From positions 1,674,001 to 1,738,000 of the forward strand of contig OZ251568.1 of NCBI GenBank assembly GCA_965243525.1: a DNA stretch of 64,000 bases, given 5' to 3'. Shown here in pieces: positions 34,694 to 43,625 of the stretch. This DNA comes from WTKD01 sp965243525. GTDB taxonomy: Bacteria > Spirochaetota > Spirochaetia > WTKD01. A model generated the notes under the pieces. That model ran no database searches and was not told the DNA's origin. It was given only the letters and a program-made list of their open reading frames with translations. The position numbers were made by a program, and so were the translations under genes. The number at the start of each line of letters is the position of its first letter. Position 1 is the stretch's first letter.

Positions 34694-35989
34694 ATGCCAA
34701 TTCTGGATAAGTACATAGAGGCCATTAGCGAAATTGATCCAGTACGTTGCTTTGGATATGTGCTTAGCGTGGGGGAATTTATAATAGAGAGCAAAGGGCC
34801 GGACGCTGTTTTGGGTGAGCTATGCGAGATCGAACGTATCGATGGGGATCCCGTTCTAGCAGAGGTCATTGGATTGCAGAACGCTGTTGTACAGCTAATG
34901 CTCTTCACGCATGCAGAGAATATTCCTATTGGTGCGCGTGTATACAGCATGGGGAAAAGCCTCCGTGTTCCGGTTGGCGATGGGATCCTTGGGCGCACTA
35001 TCTTTTTAAGCGATGTTTTGCAGTTTGGAGGTGGTGAGACTGAGGTATCGATTCATAATACACCACCGCATATTGATGAACGTGCCGCAATTGATGAGCA
35101 ATTTTTTACTGGAATTCGTGCTATTGATGGATTAATACCCATAGGCAAGGGGCAGCGCATGGGAATTTTTTCTGGCAGTGGGGTTGGGAAATCAACCCTG
35201 TTGGGGATGGTTGCGCGAAATTCACAAGCTGATATAAATGTTATTGCACTCATTGGTGAGCGAGGCAGAGAAGTGCGAGAATTCGTCACAGATATTCTTG
35301 GCCCCACGGGGATGCAGAATTCGGTGGTCATTGTTGCAAGTTCTGATGAGCATCCAATTATGCGATTGCGTGCTGCATCCATGGCGATCCGGGTTGCTGA
35401 ATATTTCCGAGACACGCAGAGGGATGTGTTGTTGATCTTCGATTCAATAACGCGGTTTGCACGAGCAATGCGAGAGGTTGCTCTTGCACGGGGTGAAGTT
35501 CCCGCCTATCGAGGGTTTCCGCCCTCAGTTGATGCGACGATTCCAAAACTTTTGGAGCGCTGTGGACGTACCGTAAAGGGGTCAATCACAGGCTTGTTTA
35601 GTGTATTGGTTGAAGGAGATGATCTCGACGAGCCAGTATCTGATATGCTTCGCGGTACACTCGATGGACATATTGTTCTTTCTCGAAAGTTAGCAAGAAG
35701 GGAGCAGTATCCCGCCATCGATGTGCTTGGTTCGGTTTCTCGATTGGCACCTGCTATCTGTAGTGAGGAACACAAAGAGTTGATAAAGCACATTCGAAGG
35801 TATATGGCAGTCTATGATGAATCAGAAGAGCTTATTCAAGCGGGAGTTTATAAACCAGGAAGCAACAAGAATTTAGATGCTGCGATTGATATGTATGAAC
35901 GTCTTATGCCGTTTTTGCAGCAAACAACAGATGAAGAGACGGCAATTGATGCTGTTCAAGAACACATGAAGCAGATACTGATGCGATGA
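34694..35989 (+). CDS. fliI: Flagellar export ATPase FliI
   Basis: The 431-residue F1-beta-like ATPase energises flagellar type III export. Walker A is GSGVGKSTLLGMVAR (about 161-175), ALIGERGREVREF follows, Walker B is VLLIFDSITRFARAMREVALA, and GEVPAYRGFPPSVDA and GSITGLFSVLVEGDDLDEPVSD are typical of FliI/YscN. I chose ATG 34694, overlapping no FliI motif upstream. The stop overlaps the fliJ start (ATGA). Confidence 0.96.
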   Translation: MPILDKYIEAISEIDPVRCFGYVLSVGEFIIESKGPDAVLGELCEIERIDGDPVLAEVIGLQNAVVQLMLFTHAENIPIGARVYSMGKSLRVPVGDGILGRTIFLSDVLQFGGGETEVSIHNTPPHIDERAAIDEQFFTGIRAIDGLIPIGKGQRMGIFSGSGVGKSTLLGMVARNSQADINVIALIGERGREVREFVTDILGPTGMQNSVVIVASSDEHPIMRLRAASMAIRVAEYFRDTQRDVLLIFDSITRFARAMREVALARGEVPAYRGFPPSVDATIPKLLERCGRTVKGSITGLFSVLVEGDDLDEPVSDMLRGTLDGHIVLSRKLARREQYPAIDVLGSVSRLAPAICSEEHKELIKHIRRYMAVYDESEELIQAGVYKPGSNKNLDAAIDMYERLMPFLQQTTDEETAIDAVQEHMKQILMR

Positions 35990-36408
35990 AGAATACACAT
36001 ACCCTAGCATTGATAGCCTCACTACGTAGACATAACAGAAAAGAACATGAACGTGCGTTGTCACAAATAGTGCAATCGATCCATGGATATACTATGCAAA
36101 TTGAGGAACAAGAGCGATCAAGAAATCAGATTATGCAATCAAAAAAACTTGATGCTGCACAGATCAAGGTGGCTGCTTATCTGGAAGAAACCAAACAATC
36201 GGTGGAGCCTATGCTGCATAGAAAGCAAGAAGAGATGGAAGAAAAACGGTCAATCTATTTACAGGCGAAGAACGAAGAAACAGTTATCACCAATGTGATT
36301 GATGCGCGGAAACGTATGGATGACAGAGAAAGGATCAAGAAGCAGCAAATACAACTTGAAGAAATCGCCTTGGTAGTGCAAAGGAAAAAACATGAAAAAA
36401 ATTCTTGA
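35986..36408 (+). CDS. fliJ: Flagellar export chaperone-like protein FliJ
   Basis: The 140-residue protein is a nearly continuous charged alpha-helical hairpin (RRHNRKEHERALSQIVQS, RKQEEMEEKRSIYLQAKNEE), the fold of FliJ, which sits like the gamma subunit in the FliI ring and passes chaperones along. Sequence conservation is low; position after fliI and the coiled coil support the call. It overlaps flbB by 17 bases. Confidence 0.85.
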   Translation: MKNTHTLALIASLRRHNRKEHERALSQIVQSIHGYTMQIEEQERSRNQIMQSKKLDAAQIKVAAYLEETKQSVEPMLHRKQEEMEEKRSIYLQAKNEETVITNVIDARKRMDDRERIKKQQIQLEEIALVVQRKKHEKNS

Positions 36409-37015
36409 GGGTTTGTTATATATTGTACTCAGTGTAGGGATCATCATTGGATTGGTGATATGGTTTGATTATCTTGAGTTCATCGAAACACCGCGATTTT
36501 TGCAGCCGGTTTTGGGATTTTTTGGATTGCAAACTGAGGTGGTGAATCAAGAGGAAGCATTGATTGATCTTGAGTCGCCATGGGTTGTCGAACGGATACG
36601 TATAGAAAAGGAACGCGAGGCGATTCTCTCTGAGGCAGAAAATCTTGCACAACAAGAATCCGATCTGGATGCACGAGCTACCGAGCTTGATGCGCGTGAA
36701 AACTCGTTGGAACAAACAGCTATTTCGTTGGAGGAACAGAAAAAAACACTTAATCAGGTATTGAATCGCTACGAAGATAAGGATGCAGTGATACGACAAA
36801 ATTCACTAACACTTCAAAACATGCCACCGGAAGATGCGGTGCAAATTCTCAGTAATTATGATGATCAGCAATTAATCGATGTATTACGAATGACTGATCA
36901 AATTTCTGTAGAGTCAGGCAGAGCATCAATAGTACCATTTTGGCTTTCACTGCTTCCACCTGACAGAGCTGCGCAAGTACAGCGCAAGATGACCGTGAAA
37001 CCAACAATTGAGTAG
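36392..37015 (+). CDS. flbB: Periplasmic-flagellar collar protein FlbB
   Basis: The 207-residue protein has one N-terminal membrane segment (LLYIVLSVGIIIGLVIWF, about 8-25), a coiled coil (about 70-125) and a MotE-like C-terminal domain (NMPPEDAVQILSNYDDQQLIDVLRMTD). FlbB is known in Borrelia as the base of the collar, the spirochaete-specific ring that holds stators around the periplasmic motor. Position between fliJ and fliK matches. Its presence is strong evidence for a spirochaete. Confidence 0.9.
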   Translation: MKKILEGLLYIVLSVGIIIGLVIWFDYLEFIETPRFLQPVLGFFGLQTEVVNQEEALIDLESPWVVERIRIEKEREAILSEAENLAQQESDLDARATELDARENSLEQTAISLEEQKKTLNQVLNRYEDKDAVIRQNSLTLQNMPPEDAVQILSNYDDQQLIDVLRMTDQISVESGRASIVPFWLSLLPPDRAAQVQRKMTVKPTIE

Positions 37016-38312
37016 CCTAGGCGAATTATTCCCCGCGACACCAAGAGAACAAACTCCTTTATATCAGATTCCAGCAAACGATGATTATGCCAACCTAGGC
37101 CTTACAGAAGATACTTCTGTACAACGTTTCGAAGATCTCCTTAAGAAAGAACTGGATCAAGAGAAGAGCAATACGCTGGATGCGGCTGATTCGCGGACAG
37201 ATCAGAGAACTGAAAAAAGCAGCGATTCAGCCACGCAAGAAGGTGTTCGCAACAACACTGAAGAGCAATCAAAACAAGAGGTTCACGACGCAAGACCTGC
37301 GCAGGATTCCCAAACAGAATCTCTGAAAGACGATCCAAAAAAGAAGGTACAGACAGCTATTGCTGATGGAGATAAGGTCGAGAAAAAGATTCTTCAAAAA
37401 TCATCTCATGTGAGGGAAGTCTCCGCTCTATCTCTTGAACAAGAGATGTCCACACAGCAGTTGGAAATTTCTTCGAAACAGACGGTTTCTTTTGAGGGAG
37501 GTTCTGCTATGAATGGGCAGGTGCAAAAGGAAGCAGGTGAGGCTGTTCGCATATCCCTTGATAATGCAAATGATATAAAAACCGGAGTGGATCGACTGGA
37601 TAGCAAGGATCTTGAAACACTCAAACCGGAAGAAAAATCCGAAGGCAAGGAACTTGAAAAAGGAATGGATGCGCCAAAGCATCATAGTCTGCAAAAAGGG
37701 TTAGAATTCGATGCGCGACGACAAGAATCTGGAAATGATTTTTCACAATCATCGCAAGAAAAAGCTCCTTATTTCTTTGAGCAAGATGGTGAGATTCAAG
37801 GTGAGAAAAGCATTCACGTAGTTTTGCCAAAGCTAGAAATGATGCAGGCATCACGTGGGCCTTCGATGCAATCTCTTACGACTCTAACGCAGTTACGAAG
37901 TTTGTTTCAGGGCGAACTCGGAAATGCAATTGTGCGCAGTGCAAATATTCAGCTAGCAGAATTGAAGCGAGGAGATATAAAACTTGTCTTACATCCGAAA
38001 GAACTTGGACAGGTGCATATTGCACTTGCAATGGAAGAAAAACGTGTAGTTGGAAAAATTTGGGTCGATAACTCAGATGTGAAGAAAATAATTGAAGATC
38101 AAATTTCAAGCCTTGAGCATTCATTTACCGACGTCGGAATTGATGTGCAATCGCTTGAAGTGTATATACGCGATGATCAACAACAACGGGATAATTTTGA
38201 ACAGTTGTTCGCGTATACAGGTACTACCAATGGATATTTGGGATCAGAGACAGCTCAGGATGTATATGAGGTGGATATTCTTGGTAGTGAACTTGTGAAT
38301 ATTTTTGTGTAA
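37008..38312 (+). CDS. fliK: Flagellar hook-length control protein FliK
   Basis: The 434-residue protein has a long, polar, low-complexity N-terminal two-thirds (rich in Gln, Glu, Lys and Ser), as expected for a secreted molecular ruler. The C-terminal FliK/hook domain follows (about 320-400): VRSANIQLAELKRGDIKLVL, HPKELGQVHIALAMEEKRVV, then IEDQISSLEHSFTDVGIDV. FliK sets hook length and switches export specificity at FlhB. The start is taken as TTG 37008, overlapping flbB; no Shine-Dalgarno is evident and no ATG occurs for about 140 codons. Confidence 0.88.
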   Translation: MSSLGELFPATPREQTPLYQIPANDDYANLGLTEDTSVQRFEDLLKKELDQEKSNTLDAADSRTDQRTEKSSDSATQEGVRNNTEEQSKQEVHDARPAQDSQTESLKDDPKKKVQTAIADGDKVEKKILQKSSHVREVSALSLEQEMSTQQLEISSKQTVSFEGGSAMNGQVQKEAGEAVRISLDNANDIKTGVDRLDSKDLETLKPEEKSEGKELEKGMDAPKHHSLQKGLEFDARRQESGNDFSQSSQEKAPYFFEQDGEIQGEKSIHVVLPKLEMMQASRGPSMQSLTTLTQLRSLFQGELGNAIVRSANIQLAELKRGDIKLVLHPKELGQVHIALAMEEKRVVGKIWVDNSDVKKIIEDQISSLEHSFTDVGIDVQSLEVYIRDDQQQRDNFEQLFAYTGTTNGYLGSETAQDVYEVDILGSELVNIFV

Positions 38313-38335
38313 ATGATGAATAAGGAAGGATATAT

Positions 38336-38752
38336 ATGGATGAACTAGGCATTATACAAACGCCACTTATTACGAATGTTGAGAACACTCGTGCACCACA
38401 AACAAGTCTGGGAAGAGACGATTTTTTGAAGATTCTTATTACCCAGTTGCAAAATCAGGATCCAACAGCTCCCATGGAAGATAGGGAGTTTATTGCTCAA
38501 ATGGCGCAATTCAGTGCTCTAGAGCAGATGACGCAGATGAGTGGTGACTTTCAAGAGCTTTCTGGCATGCTGCAATCTCAAAACGCATTGGGTTTATTGG
38601 GGCAGCGCGTGACCGTTGATACTGGCAACGCCCTTGTAGAAGGGGTGGTCAACGCCGTGAGCACTGGTGGCATTCCCCAGGTGCAGATCAACGGACATTT
38701 TTATGAAGCTAGCAATATTACAATGGTACATAAGGGGGTAGTTGCACAATGA
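38336..38752 (+). CDS. flgD: Hook assembly (capping) protein FlgD
   Basis: The 138-residue protein shows the FlgD N-terminal signature: GRDDFLKILITQLQNQDP then TAPMEDREFIAQMAQFSALEQM (about 25-65). Only the N-terminal part plus a short FlgD-like beta segment (LGLLGQRVTVDTGNALVEGVV) is present. This is shorter than enteric FlgD (about 230) but usual for spirochaetes. FlgD caps the growing hook. The start of flgE overlaps its stop. Confidence 0.94.
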   Translation: MDELGIIQTPLITNVENTRAPQTSLGRDDFLKILITQLQNQDPTAPMEDREFIAQMAQFSALEQMTQMSGDFQELSGMLQSQNALGLLGQRVTVDTGNALVEGVVNAVSTGGIPQVQINGHFYEASNITMVHKGVVAQ

Positions 38753-40158
38753 TGCGATCACTTTATTCTGGTGTCTCAGGACTTCAGAATCATCAAATAC
38801 GAATGGATGTCATCGGAAACAACATATCGAATGTTAATACGACGGGATTTAAAAAAGGGAGGGTGAATTTTCATGACTTACTTTCGCAAACTATCCAAGG
38901 AGCTGCTCGCCCTACTGAAGAGGTAGGAGGAGTAAATCCAAAACAGGTTGGCCTTGGTGTGGCAATAGCAAGCATCGATACCATCCACACGCAGGGGTCA
39001 TTGCAGACTACTGGCGTGAAAAGTGATCTTGCTCTCCAGGGAGAGGGGTTTTTTGTGCTACGTGACGGAGATGAAGAATTCTATACGCGTGATGGTGTTT
39101 TTAGTGTTGATCAAGAAGGCTATCTGGTGAATCCAGCAAATGGATTCTATGTGCAAGGATGGCAGGCCCAAGAAGTAGATGGTCTGACAATCATCAATAC
39201 CTCTGCACGCCAGGAGGATTTGTTTATTCCTATTGGAAGCAAGGATCCTGCTGCTGAGACGACTGAGGTACACCTCGCATCCAATTTAAGCAAGGTGACT
39301 CCAGTCATTCCACCAGGGGCGACACAAGCTGAGATTATCAATGGCACCTGGAGTGTTGAATATGATGTCTACGATGCATTTGGAAGTACGCATGCCTTGC
39401 GTATTGATTTTACTCGTATAGCCGGGTTGGCGAACCAGTGGTTGGGCACGGTTAGTATTGATGAGGAAGCTGATATTCCGGTTACACAAACTATTTCTGT
39501 AGGTGGCATTGCAAGTGCTGATGCACAAACATTTGTTCTTGAGTTTGACAACAACGGAACGCTTCTTTCTATTTCAAATCCAGAAGGTGGATTGGCGAAT
39601 ACCGGTGATCTTGCAGTGCAAATTGGATTTGAAGTTCCTGAAACCTCTATTCCTGTTGACCCTGCAACGGGGTTGCCCACCGGACCGGTTATTCAAAACT
39701 TTAACCTTAATCTTGGAACCGTGGGATCGGTTCTGGACAGTATGACCCAGTTTGATAGTGAGTCATCAACCAAGGTATATGAGCAAAACGGATATGGCAT
39801 GGGCTATATGAATGATTATCGTATTGATCGAAGTGGTATTATCACAGGTATTTTTTCAAACGGAAATATTCGCGAACTTGGGCAGGTTGCATTGGCAAGC
39901 TTTGTAAACCCAGGCGGCCTTGAAAAAGAAGGTGAAAATAACTATAGACAAACGATCAACAGCAGCATCCCAAACATCGGGCATGCAGGGAGCGCAGGAA
40001 AGGGAAGCATCATAGCGGGCACGCTTGAAATGAGCAACGTTGATCTTGCTGAACAATTTACTGATATGATTGTGACGCAACGTGGATTCCAGGCAAACAG
40101 CAGAACTATTCAGACATCTGATCAGATGCTCCAAGAGATTCTCACTTTGAAGAGGTAG
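38749..40158 (+). CDS. flgE: Flagellar hook protein FlgE lacking the cross-link cysteine
   Basis: The 469-residue hook subunit begins MRSLYSGVSGLQNHQIRMD with VIGNNISNVNTTGFKKGR (21-38) and ends with DLAEQFTDMIVTQRGFQANSR, the rod/hook helices. In other spirochaetes FlgE subunits are joined by lysinoalanine formed between Lys165 and Cys178 (T. denticola numbering). Here Lys165 is present (AAG at 39241), and residue 178 is Ser (TCC at 39280-39282) in the context HLASNL, with Asn179 kept. There is no cysteine anywhere in the protein. The reading frame and surrounding sequence are otherwise normal. Confidence 0.97.
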   Translation: MMRSLYSGVSGLQNHQIRMDVIGNNISNVNTTGFKKGRVNFHDLLSQTIQGAARPTEEVGGVNPKQVGLGVAIASIDTIHTQGSLQTTGVKSDLALQGEGFFVLRDGDEEFYTRDGVFSVDQEGYLVNPANGFYVQGWQAQEVDGLTIINTSARQEDLFIPIGSKDPAAETTEVHLASNLSKVTPVIPPGATQAEIINGTWSVEYDVYDAFGSTHALRIDFTRIAGLANQWLGTVSIDEEADIPVTQTISVGGIASADAQTFVLEFDNNGTLLSISNPEGGLANTGDLAVQIGFEVPETSIPVDPATGLPTGPVIQNFNLNLGTVGSVLDSMTQFDSESSTKVYEQNGYGMGYMNDYRIDRSGIITGIFSNGNIRELGQVALASFVNPGGLEKEGENNYRQTINSSIPNIGHAGSAGKGSIIAGTLEMSNVDLAEQFTDMIVTQRGFQANSRTIQTSDQMLQEILTLKR

Positions 40159-40163
40159 GATAG

Positions 40164-40361
40164 GTGATTGAAGTAACCAGATTGGATGGGAAACCATATT
40201 ATGTGAATCCACACCAGATTGAGCATATCACTGAGAACCCTGATACAACGCTGGTTATGATGAACGGAAAACGGTTGGTGGTTGCAACTAGCCTTTCTGA
40301 TGTGCTTGATCGTATTGTTGAATACCGTAGTCAGGTTCAGAGGCAGTTTGTCCATGATTAA
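40164..40361 (+). CDS. flbD: Flagellar protein FlbD (small)
   Basis: The 65-residue protein (MIEVTRLDGKPYYVNPHQIE, later NGKRLVVATSLSDVLDRIVEY) matches the small SwrD/FlbD family found between flgE and motA in spirochaetes and Firmicutes. In Bacillus the homologue SwrD raises motor torque. It is unrelated to the Caulobacter regulator FlbD. The start is GTG 40164, five bases after flgE. Confidence 0.92.
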   Translation: MIEVTRLDGKPYYVNPHQIEHITENPDTTLVMMNGKRLVVATSLSDVLDRIVEYRSQVQRQFVHD

Positions 40362-40385
40362 TGGTGAAAAAAAGGAAGTAGCATT

Positions 40386-41186
40386 ATGGATGTATCTACT
40401 ACAATTGGCACAATAGTTGGTGTTGTTGTTCTTGCATTGGGAGTTCTTTTAGCGGGGATAGGGTTGATACCTTATTTAAGCATCGCGTCGGTGCTTATCA
40501 CGATTGGAGGGTCCATTGCAGCGGTTATGATTTCAAACCCCATAAGACGTGTTACCTCGATTCCAAAATTTTTGCGTATCGTGTATACCGTTCAAGATCT
40601 AAAGATGCCACAGACGATAGTTTCACTGGTGAATCTTGCTGATCGTGCACGTAAAGAAGGAATTTTGGCACTTGAGGATAGCATTGATGGTTTGCAGAGT
40701 TTCTTTATGCGACAAGGTGTGCAATTAGTTGTGGATGGCACCGATCCTGATATCATTCGTACGATATTATACGCCAATCTTGAAAAGATGAACGATAGGC
40801 ACGGACAGGTGCACAAGCTCTTTGACGATTGGGGAAAATATGCACCTGCGTTTGGGCTTATTGGAACGGTTATTGGACTTATTGCGATGTTAGGGAGCAT
40901 TGGAGGGGATATTGCTATCATTGGTCGTGGTTTGCAGACAGCACTTGTTACTACATTGTATGGGGCAATCATGGCGAACTTTTTGATTATTCCCATTCGA
41001 TCAAAGCTTGAAGATCATGATCTAGAAGAATCATTGTTGCTAGAAATTATGATCGAGGGAGTGTTGGCAATCCAATCGGGTGATAATCCACGCATACTTC
41101 TGGAGAAACTGCTTGCCTTCTTGCCTGATCCCAAGCGTAATGAAGTACGTAAGATTGTTGATCGAGAATTTTCTTATGCCGGCTAA
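40386..41186 (+). CDS. motA: Flagellar motor stator protein MotA
   Basis: The 266-residue protein has four membrane segments: two near the N-terminus (about 7-50) and two around 150-205. PAFGLIGTVIGLIAMLGSIGG and TALVTTLYGAIMANFLIIPI are conserved proton-channel helices, and the cytoplasmic loop carries the charged region used for torque. MotA5MotB2 units use the proton gradient. It overlaps motB by 11 bases. Confidence 0.96.
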   Translation: MDVSTTIGTIVGVVVLALGVLLAGIGLIPYLSIASVLITIGGSIAAVMISNPIRRVTSIPKFLRIVYTVQDLKMPQTIVSLVNLADRARKEGILALEDSIDGLQSFFMRQGVQLVVDGTDPDIIRTILYANLEKMNDRHGQVHKLFDDWGKYAPAFGLIGTVIGLIAMLGSIGGDIAIIGRGLQTALVTTLYGAIMANFLIIPIRSKLEDHDLEESLLLEIMIEGVLAIQSGDNPRILLEKLLAFLPDPKRNEVRKIVDREFSYAG

Positions 41187-41919
41187 AATTCAAGGCCCAC
41201 CAAAACGAAAAAAGAGAAGGCGAGAAGGTGCTCCGGATTACATGGTTACCTATGGCGACGTGGTGACCCTTTTGCTTACCTTTTTTGTGATTCTCCTGTC
41301 TTCTTCTTCGGTGAATGTAGAAGAGCTTCGGTTGATTCTTGCTGCATTTCCTGGGCTTGGGCAGTTGTATGGAGGAAATACACTGGAAAGAGGGCGTCTT
41401 GCCGAACTGGGAAACACGATTGAAGCCCTGCCGTCGCAAGAATATGGACGTGCATTGGATAATGCAGTGCGTACAGCGCGATCAATTTTTGAACCTGAAA
41501 TAGCATCTGATCAAGTGCGACTCACCTATGATGAGCGCGGGTTAGTCATTAGTCTTGCAGGTGACGTGTATTTTGAATCGTCGAGTGCTGAACTAAACAT
41601 AGAGGCATCGCGTGTCATTCTGCAAAAACTTGCCCAAGTATTGGGGTTGCCGGATTTGGAAAACAATACTTTTCGCATAGAAGGACATACTGACAGCGTT
41701 CCAACCGATCCAAGTGGGGCCTGGCCAAGCAATTGGCATCTTTCTTCTGGGCGTGGGTTAACGGTTTTGAGCTATCTCATCGAACTAGGAGTTTCTGAGA
41801 AGAAGATGCAGGTAATGGGATTGTCTGATACACAACCTTTTTATAACAACGACACCCCAGAAGGTCGAGCATATAATAGGCGAGTTGATATCGTCGTTCT
41901 TTCAGATGGACATTTATAA
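41176..41919 (+). CDS. motB: Flagellar motor stator protein MotB
   Basis: The 247-residue protein has a basic N-terminus (KRKKRRREGAPDYM), one membrane helix containing the proton-carrying Asp (TYGDVVTLLLTFFVILL, about 25-41), a linker with plug region, and an OmpA-like peptidoglycan-binding domain (RIEGHTDSVPTDPSGAWPS, NWHLSSGRGLTVLSYLIELG, NRRVDIVV). I chose ATG 41176; codons upstream belong to motA in another frame. Confidence 0.96.
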   Translation: MPAKIQGPPKRKKRRREGAPDYMVTYGDVVTLLLTFFVILLSSSSVNVEELRLILAAFPGLGQLYGGNTLERGRLAELGNTIEALPSQEYGRALDNAVRTARSIFEPEIASDQVRLTYDERGLVISLAGDVYFESSSAELNIEASRVILQKLAQVLGLPDLENNTFRIEGHTDSVPTDPSGAWPSNWHLSSGRGLTVLSYLIELGVSEKKMQVMGLSDTQPFYNNDTPEGRAYNRRVDIVVLSDGHL

Positions 41920-41930
41920 GGAGTAAGCAA

Positions 41931-42476
41931 ATGGCAGAAAACGATATACTTGAAGATGAACTTGAGGAAGGGGCGCCACAATCTACCAAGCGTGGACAGC
42001 GATCAGGACTGATTTTATCTATTCTCAAATGGATGGTCATATTCATAGCGGCAACAGCATTCATTGTGGGAGTTGTCTTGATCACCATGTATATCATGGG
42101 ATCTGGACAAAATGTTGCTAGAAACCTTCCGGTTGTTTCTGAGATTGATGAAGGGATTCCGGACGTTCTTGATTGGTATGAGTTGCTTGGTGAAATTCGT
42201 GGATCAACAACCGACGAGCCAAGAAAATCGTATATTATCGAACCATATATAGGATACGAACAAGGGGCAGAGATCGTGTTGCAGGAGATTATCAGTCGTG
42301 CACCGCAGATTAAGGAACGAATTCGATTGTATTTCACATCAAGCAGTGCAAGTGAATTGGAAGGAATCGACAACCAAATCCGCATCAAGAATGAACTCCG
42401 CGAGCAGATCAATCGAATTATGCGTAATAAAATACGCGAGGTAGCATTTAATCAATACCAGGTCTTAGATTTTTAG
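41931..42476 (+). CDS. fliL: Flagellar basal-body protein FliL
   Basis: The 181-residue protein has an acidic cytoplasmic N-terminus, one membrane helix (WMVIFIAATAFIVGVVLITM, about 38-57) and a periplasmic domain ending in a FliL-type segment (EGIDNQIRIKNELREQINRI, then VAFNQYQVLDF). FliL rings surround and stabilise stators. It follows motB by 11 bases. A stable hairpin lies just after its stop. Confidence 0.9.
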   Translation: MAENDILEDELEEGAPQSTKRGQRSGLILSILKWMVIFIAATAFIVGVVLITMYIMGSGQNVARNLPVVSEIDEGIPDVLDWYELLGEIRGSTTDEPRKSYIIEPYIGYEQGAEIVLQEIISRAPQIKERIRLYFTSSSASELEGIDNQIRIKNELREQINRIMRNKIREVAFNQYQVLDF

Positions 42477-42501
42477 CCTTGCCGTTGCTTTCTCGCAATA
42501 G

Positions 42502-42531
42502 AAGTGAGCCGGCTGTTCAAGTGGCTCGCTT
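42502..42531 (+). terminator. Stem-loop between fliL and fliM, possible attenuator
   Basis: AAGTGAGCC pairs with GGCTCGCTT (nine pairs, one G-U) around a 12-base loop, followed by a T-rich stretch (TGTATTTCTTTC). It lies in the longest gap (99 bases) of the flagellar block. The T-tract is interrupted, so partial termination or an RNA end-protecting structure is more likely than full termination. Confidence 0.5.
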
Positions 42532-42575
42532 GTATTTCTTTCAAAAGTGTGGTATTCATAGATGAGTGTTATTCT

Positions 42576-43625
42576 ATGACTGAAATTCTTGCTCAAGATG
42601 AAATAAATCAATTATTGTCTGCTATTTCTTCTGGTGATACTGAACTTGATACTGCTGTCTCACATTTGCAGGAAACACAGCAGATTAAAATCTATGATTT
42701 TAAGCGACCTGATAAGTTTTCAAAAGAACAAATTCGAACTTTTTCGATGTTACATGAGGTCTTGGCACGGCTAATAACTACCTCCTTGAGTGGTCAGTTG
42801 CGGAGCTTGGCGCAGGTACATGTTGCGTCGGTTGATCAGCTTACCTATGAAGAATTTATACGATCTATGCCCAACCCAACAACACTTGCAGTCATCAATA
42901 TGAATCCACTCAAAGGATCCATTGTCCTGGGTATTGATTCAGCGGTTACGTTTTCAATTATTGATCGATTGTTTGGCGGACAGGGAACTGCAGCCAAGGT
43001 TATTCGTGAGTTAACAGAGATTGAAAAAACGGTTATGGAAGGGATTATTATTCGTATGCTGAGCAATATACGCGAGGCATGGGGACAGGTGCTTGATTTG
43101 CGCCCGCGTTTAGGACAGATAGAAACAAATCCGCAGTTTGCACAGATTGTTCCTCCTACCGAAATGGCAGTTGTTGTTACTTTAGAGGCACGTGTCAAAG
43201 ACATCGAAGGCATGATGATTGTCTGTATACCCTATCTTACGATTGAACCGATTGCATCAAAGCTTTCAGCGCAGTATTGGTATGCATCATCGCGCCGAGG
43301 AACGGGCTCTGAGTATATCAACTCATTGCGAAATAGGTTACAATCGATTGAAATACCTATTATCGCGGAAATTGGTCGAATGAACATTCATATGTCAGAT
43401 ATTCTCACCATGAAGGTTGGCGATGTCTTTCGTTTATTAGATAATAAGATTAGCGAGTCGATTACGCTACGTGTTGGTGATCAGATGAAATTTCTTTGTA
43501 GGCCAGGATGTGTAGGTAACAGGGTTGGCGTACAAATTGTTGAGCATATCAAAGGGGAGGATGTTGAAATGCTTGAATCACAGTTTTTTTCAGAAGAACA
43601 GAATACAGAGGTGCTAAGTGAGTGA
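42576..43625 (+). CDS. fliM: Flagellar motor switch protein FliM
   Basis: The 349-residue C-ring protein begins MTEILAQDEINQLL, the CheY-P-binding peptide, followed by the CheC-like middle domain (IYDFKRPDKFSKEQIRTF, SLAQVHVASVDQLTYEEFI, GSIVLGIDSAVTFSIIDRLF) and a C-terminal FliN-like domain (EIPIIAEIGRMNIHMSDIL). I chose ATG 42576 because the peptide begins there; longer frames cross the hairpin upstream. It overlaps fliY by eight bases. Confidence 0.95.
   Translation: MTEILAQDEINQLLSAISSGDTELDTAVSHLQETQQIKIYDFKRPDKFSKEQIRTFSMLHEVLARLITTSLSGQLRSLAQVHVASVDQLTYEEFIRSMPNPTTLAVINMNPLKGSIVLGIDSAVTFSIIDRLFGGQGTAAKVIRELTEIEKTVMEGIIIRMLSNIREAWGQVLDLRPRLGQIETNPQFAQIVPPTEMAVVVTLEARVKDIEGMMIVCIPYLTIEPIASKLSAQYWYASSRRGTGSEYINSLRNRLQSIEIPIIAEIGRMNIHMSDILTMKVGDVFRLLDNKISESITLRVGDQMKFLCRPGCVGNRVGVQIVEHIKGEDVEMLESQFFSEEQNTEVLSE

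Noticed and set aside
41777..42412. 211-codon antisense frame opposite fliL.
   Set aside because: Ser/Ile-rich composition typical of reverse-strand shadows; fliL on the other strand is well supported.
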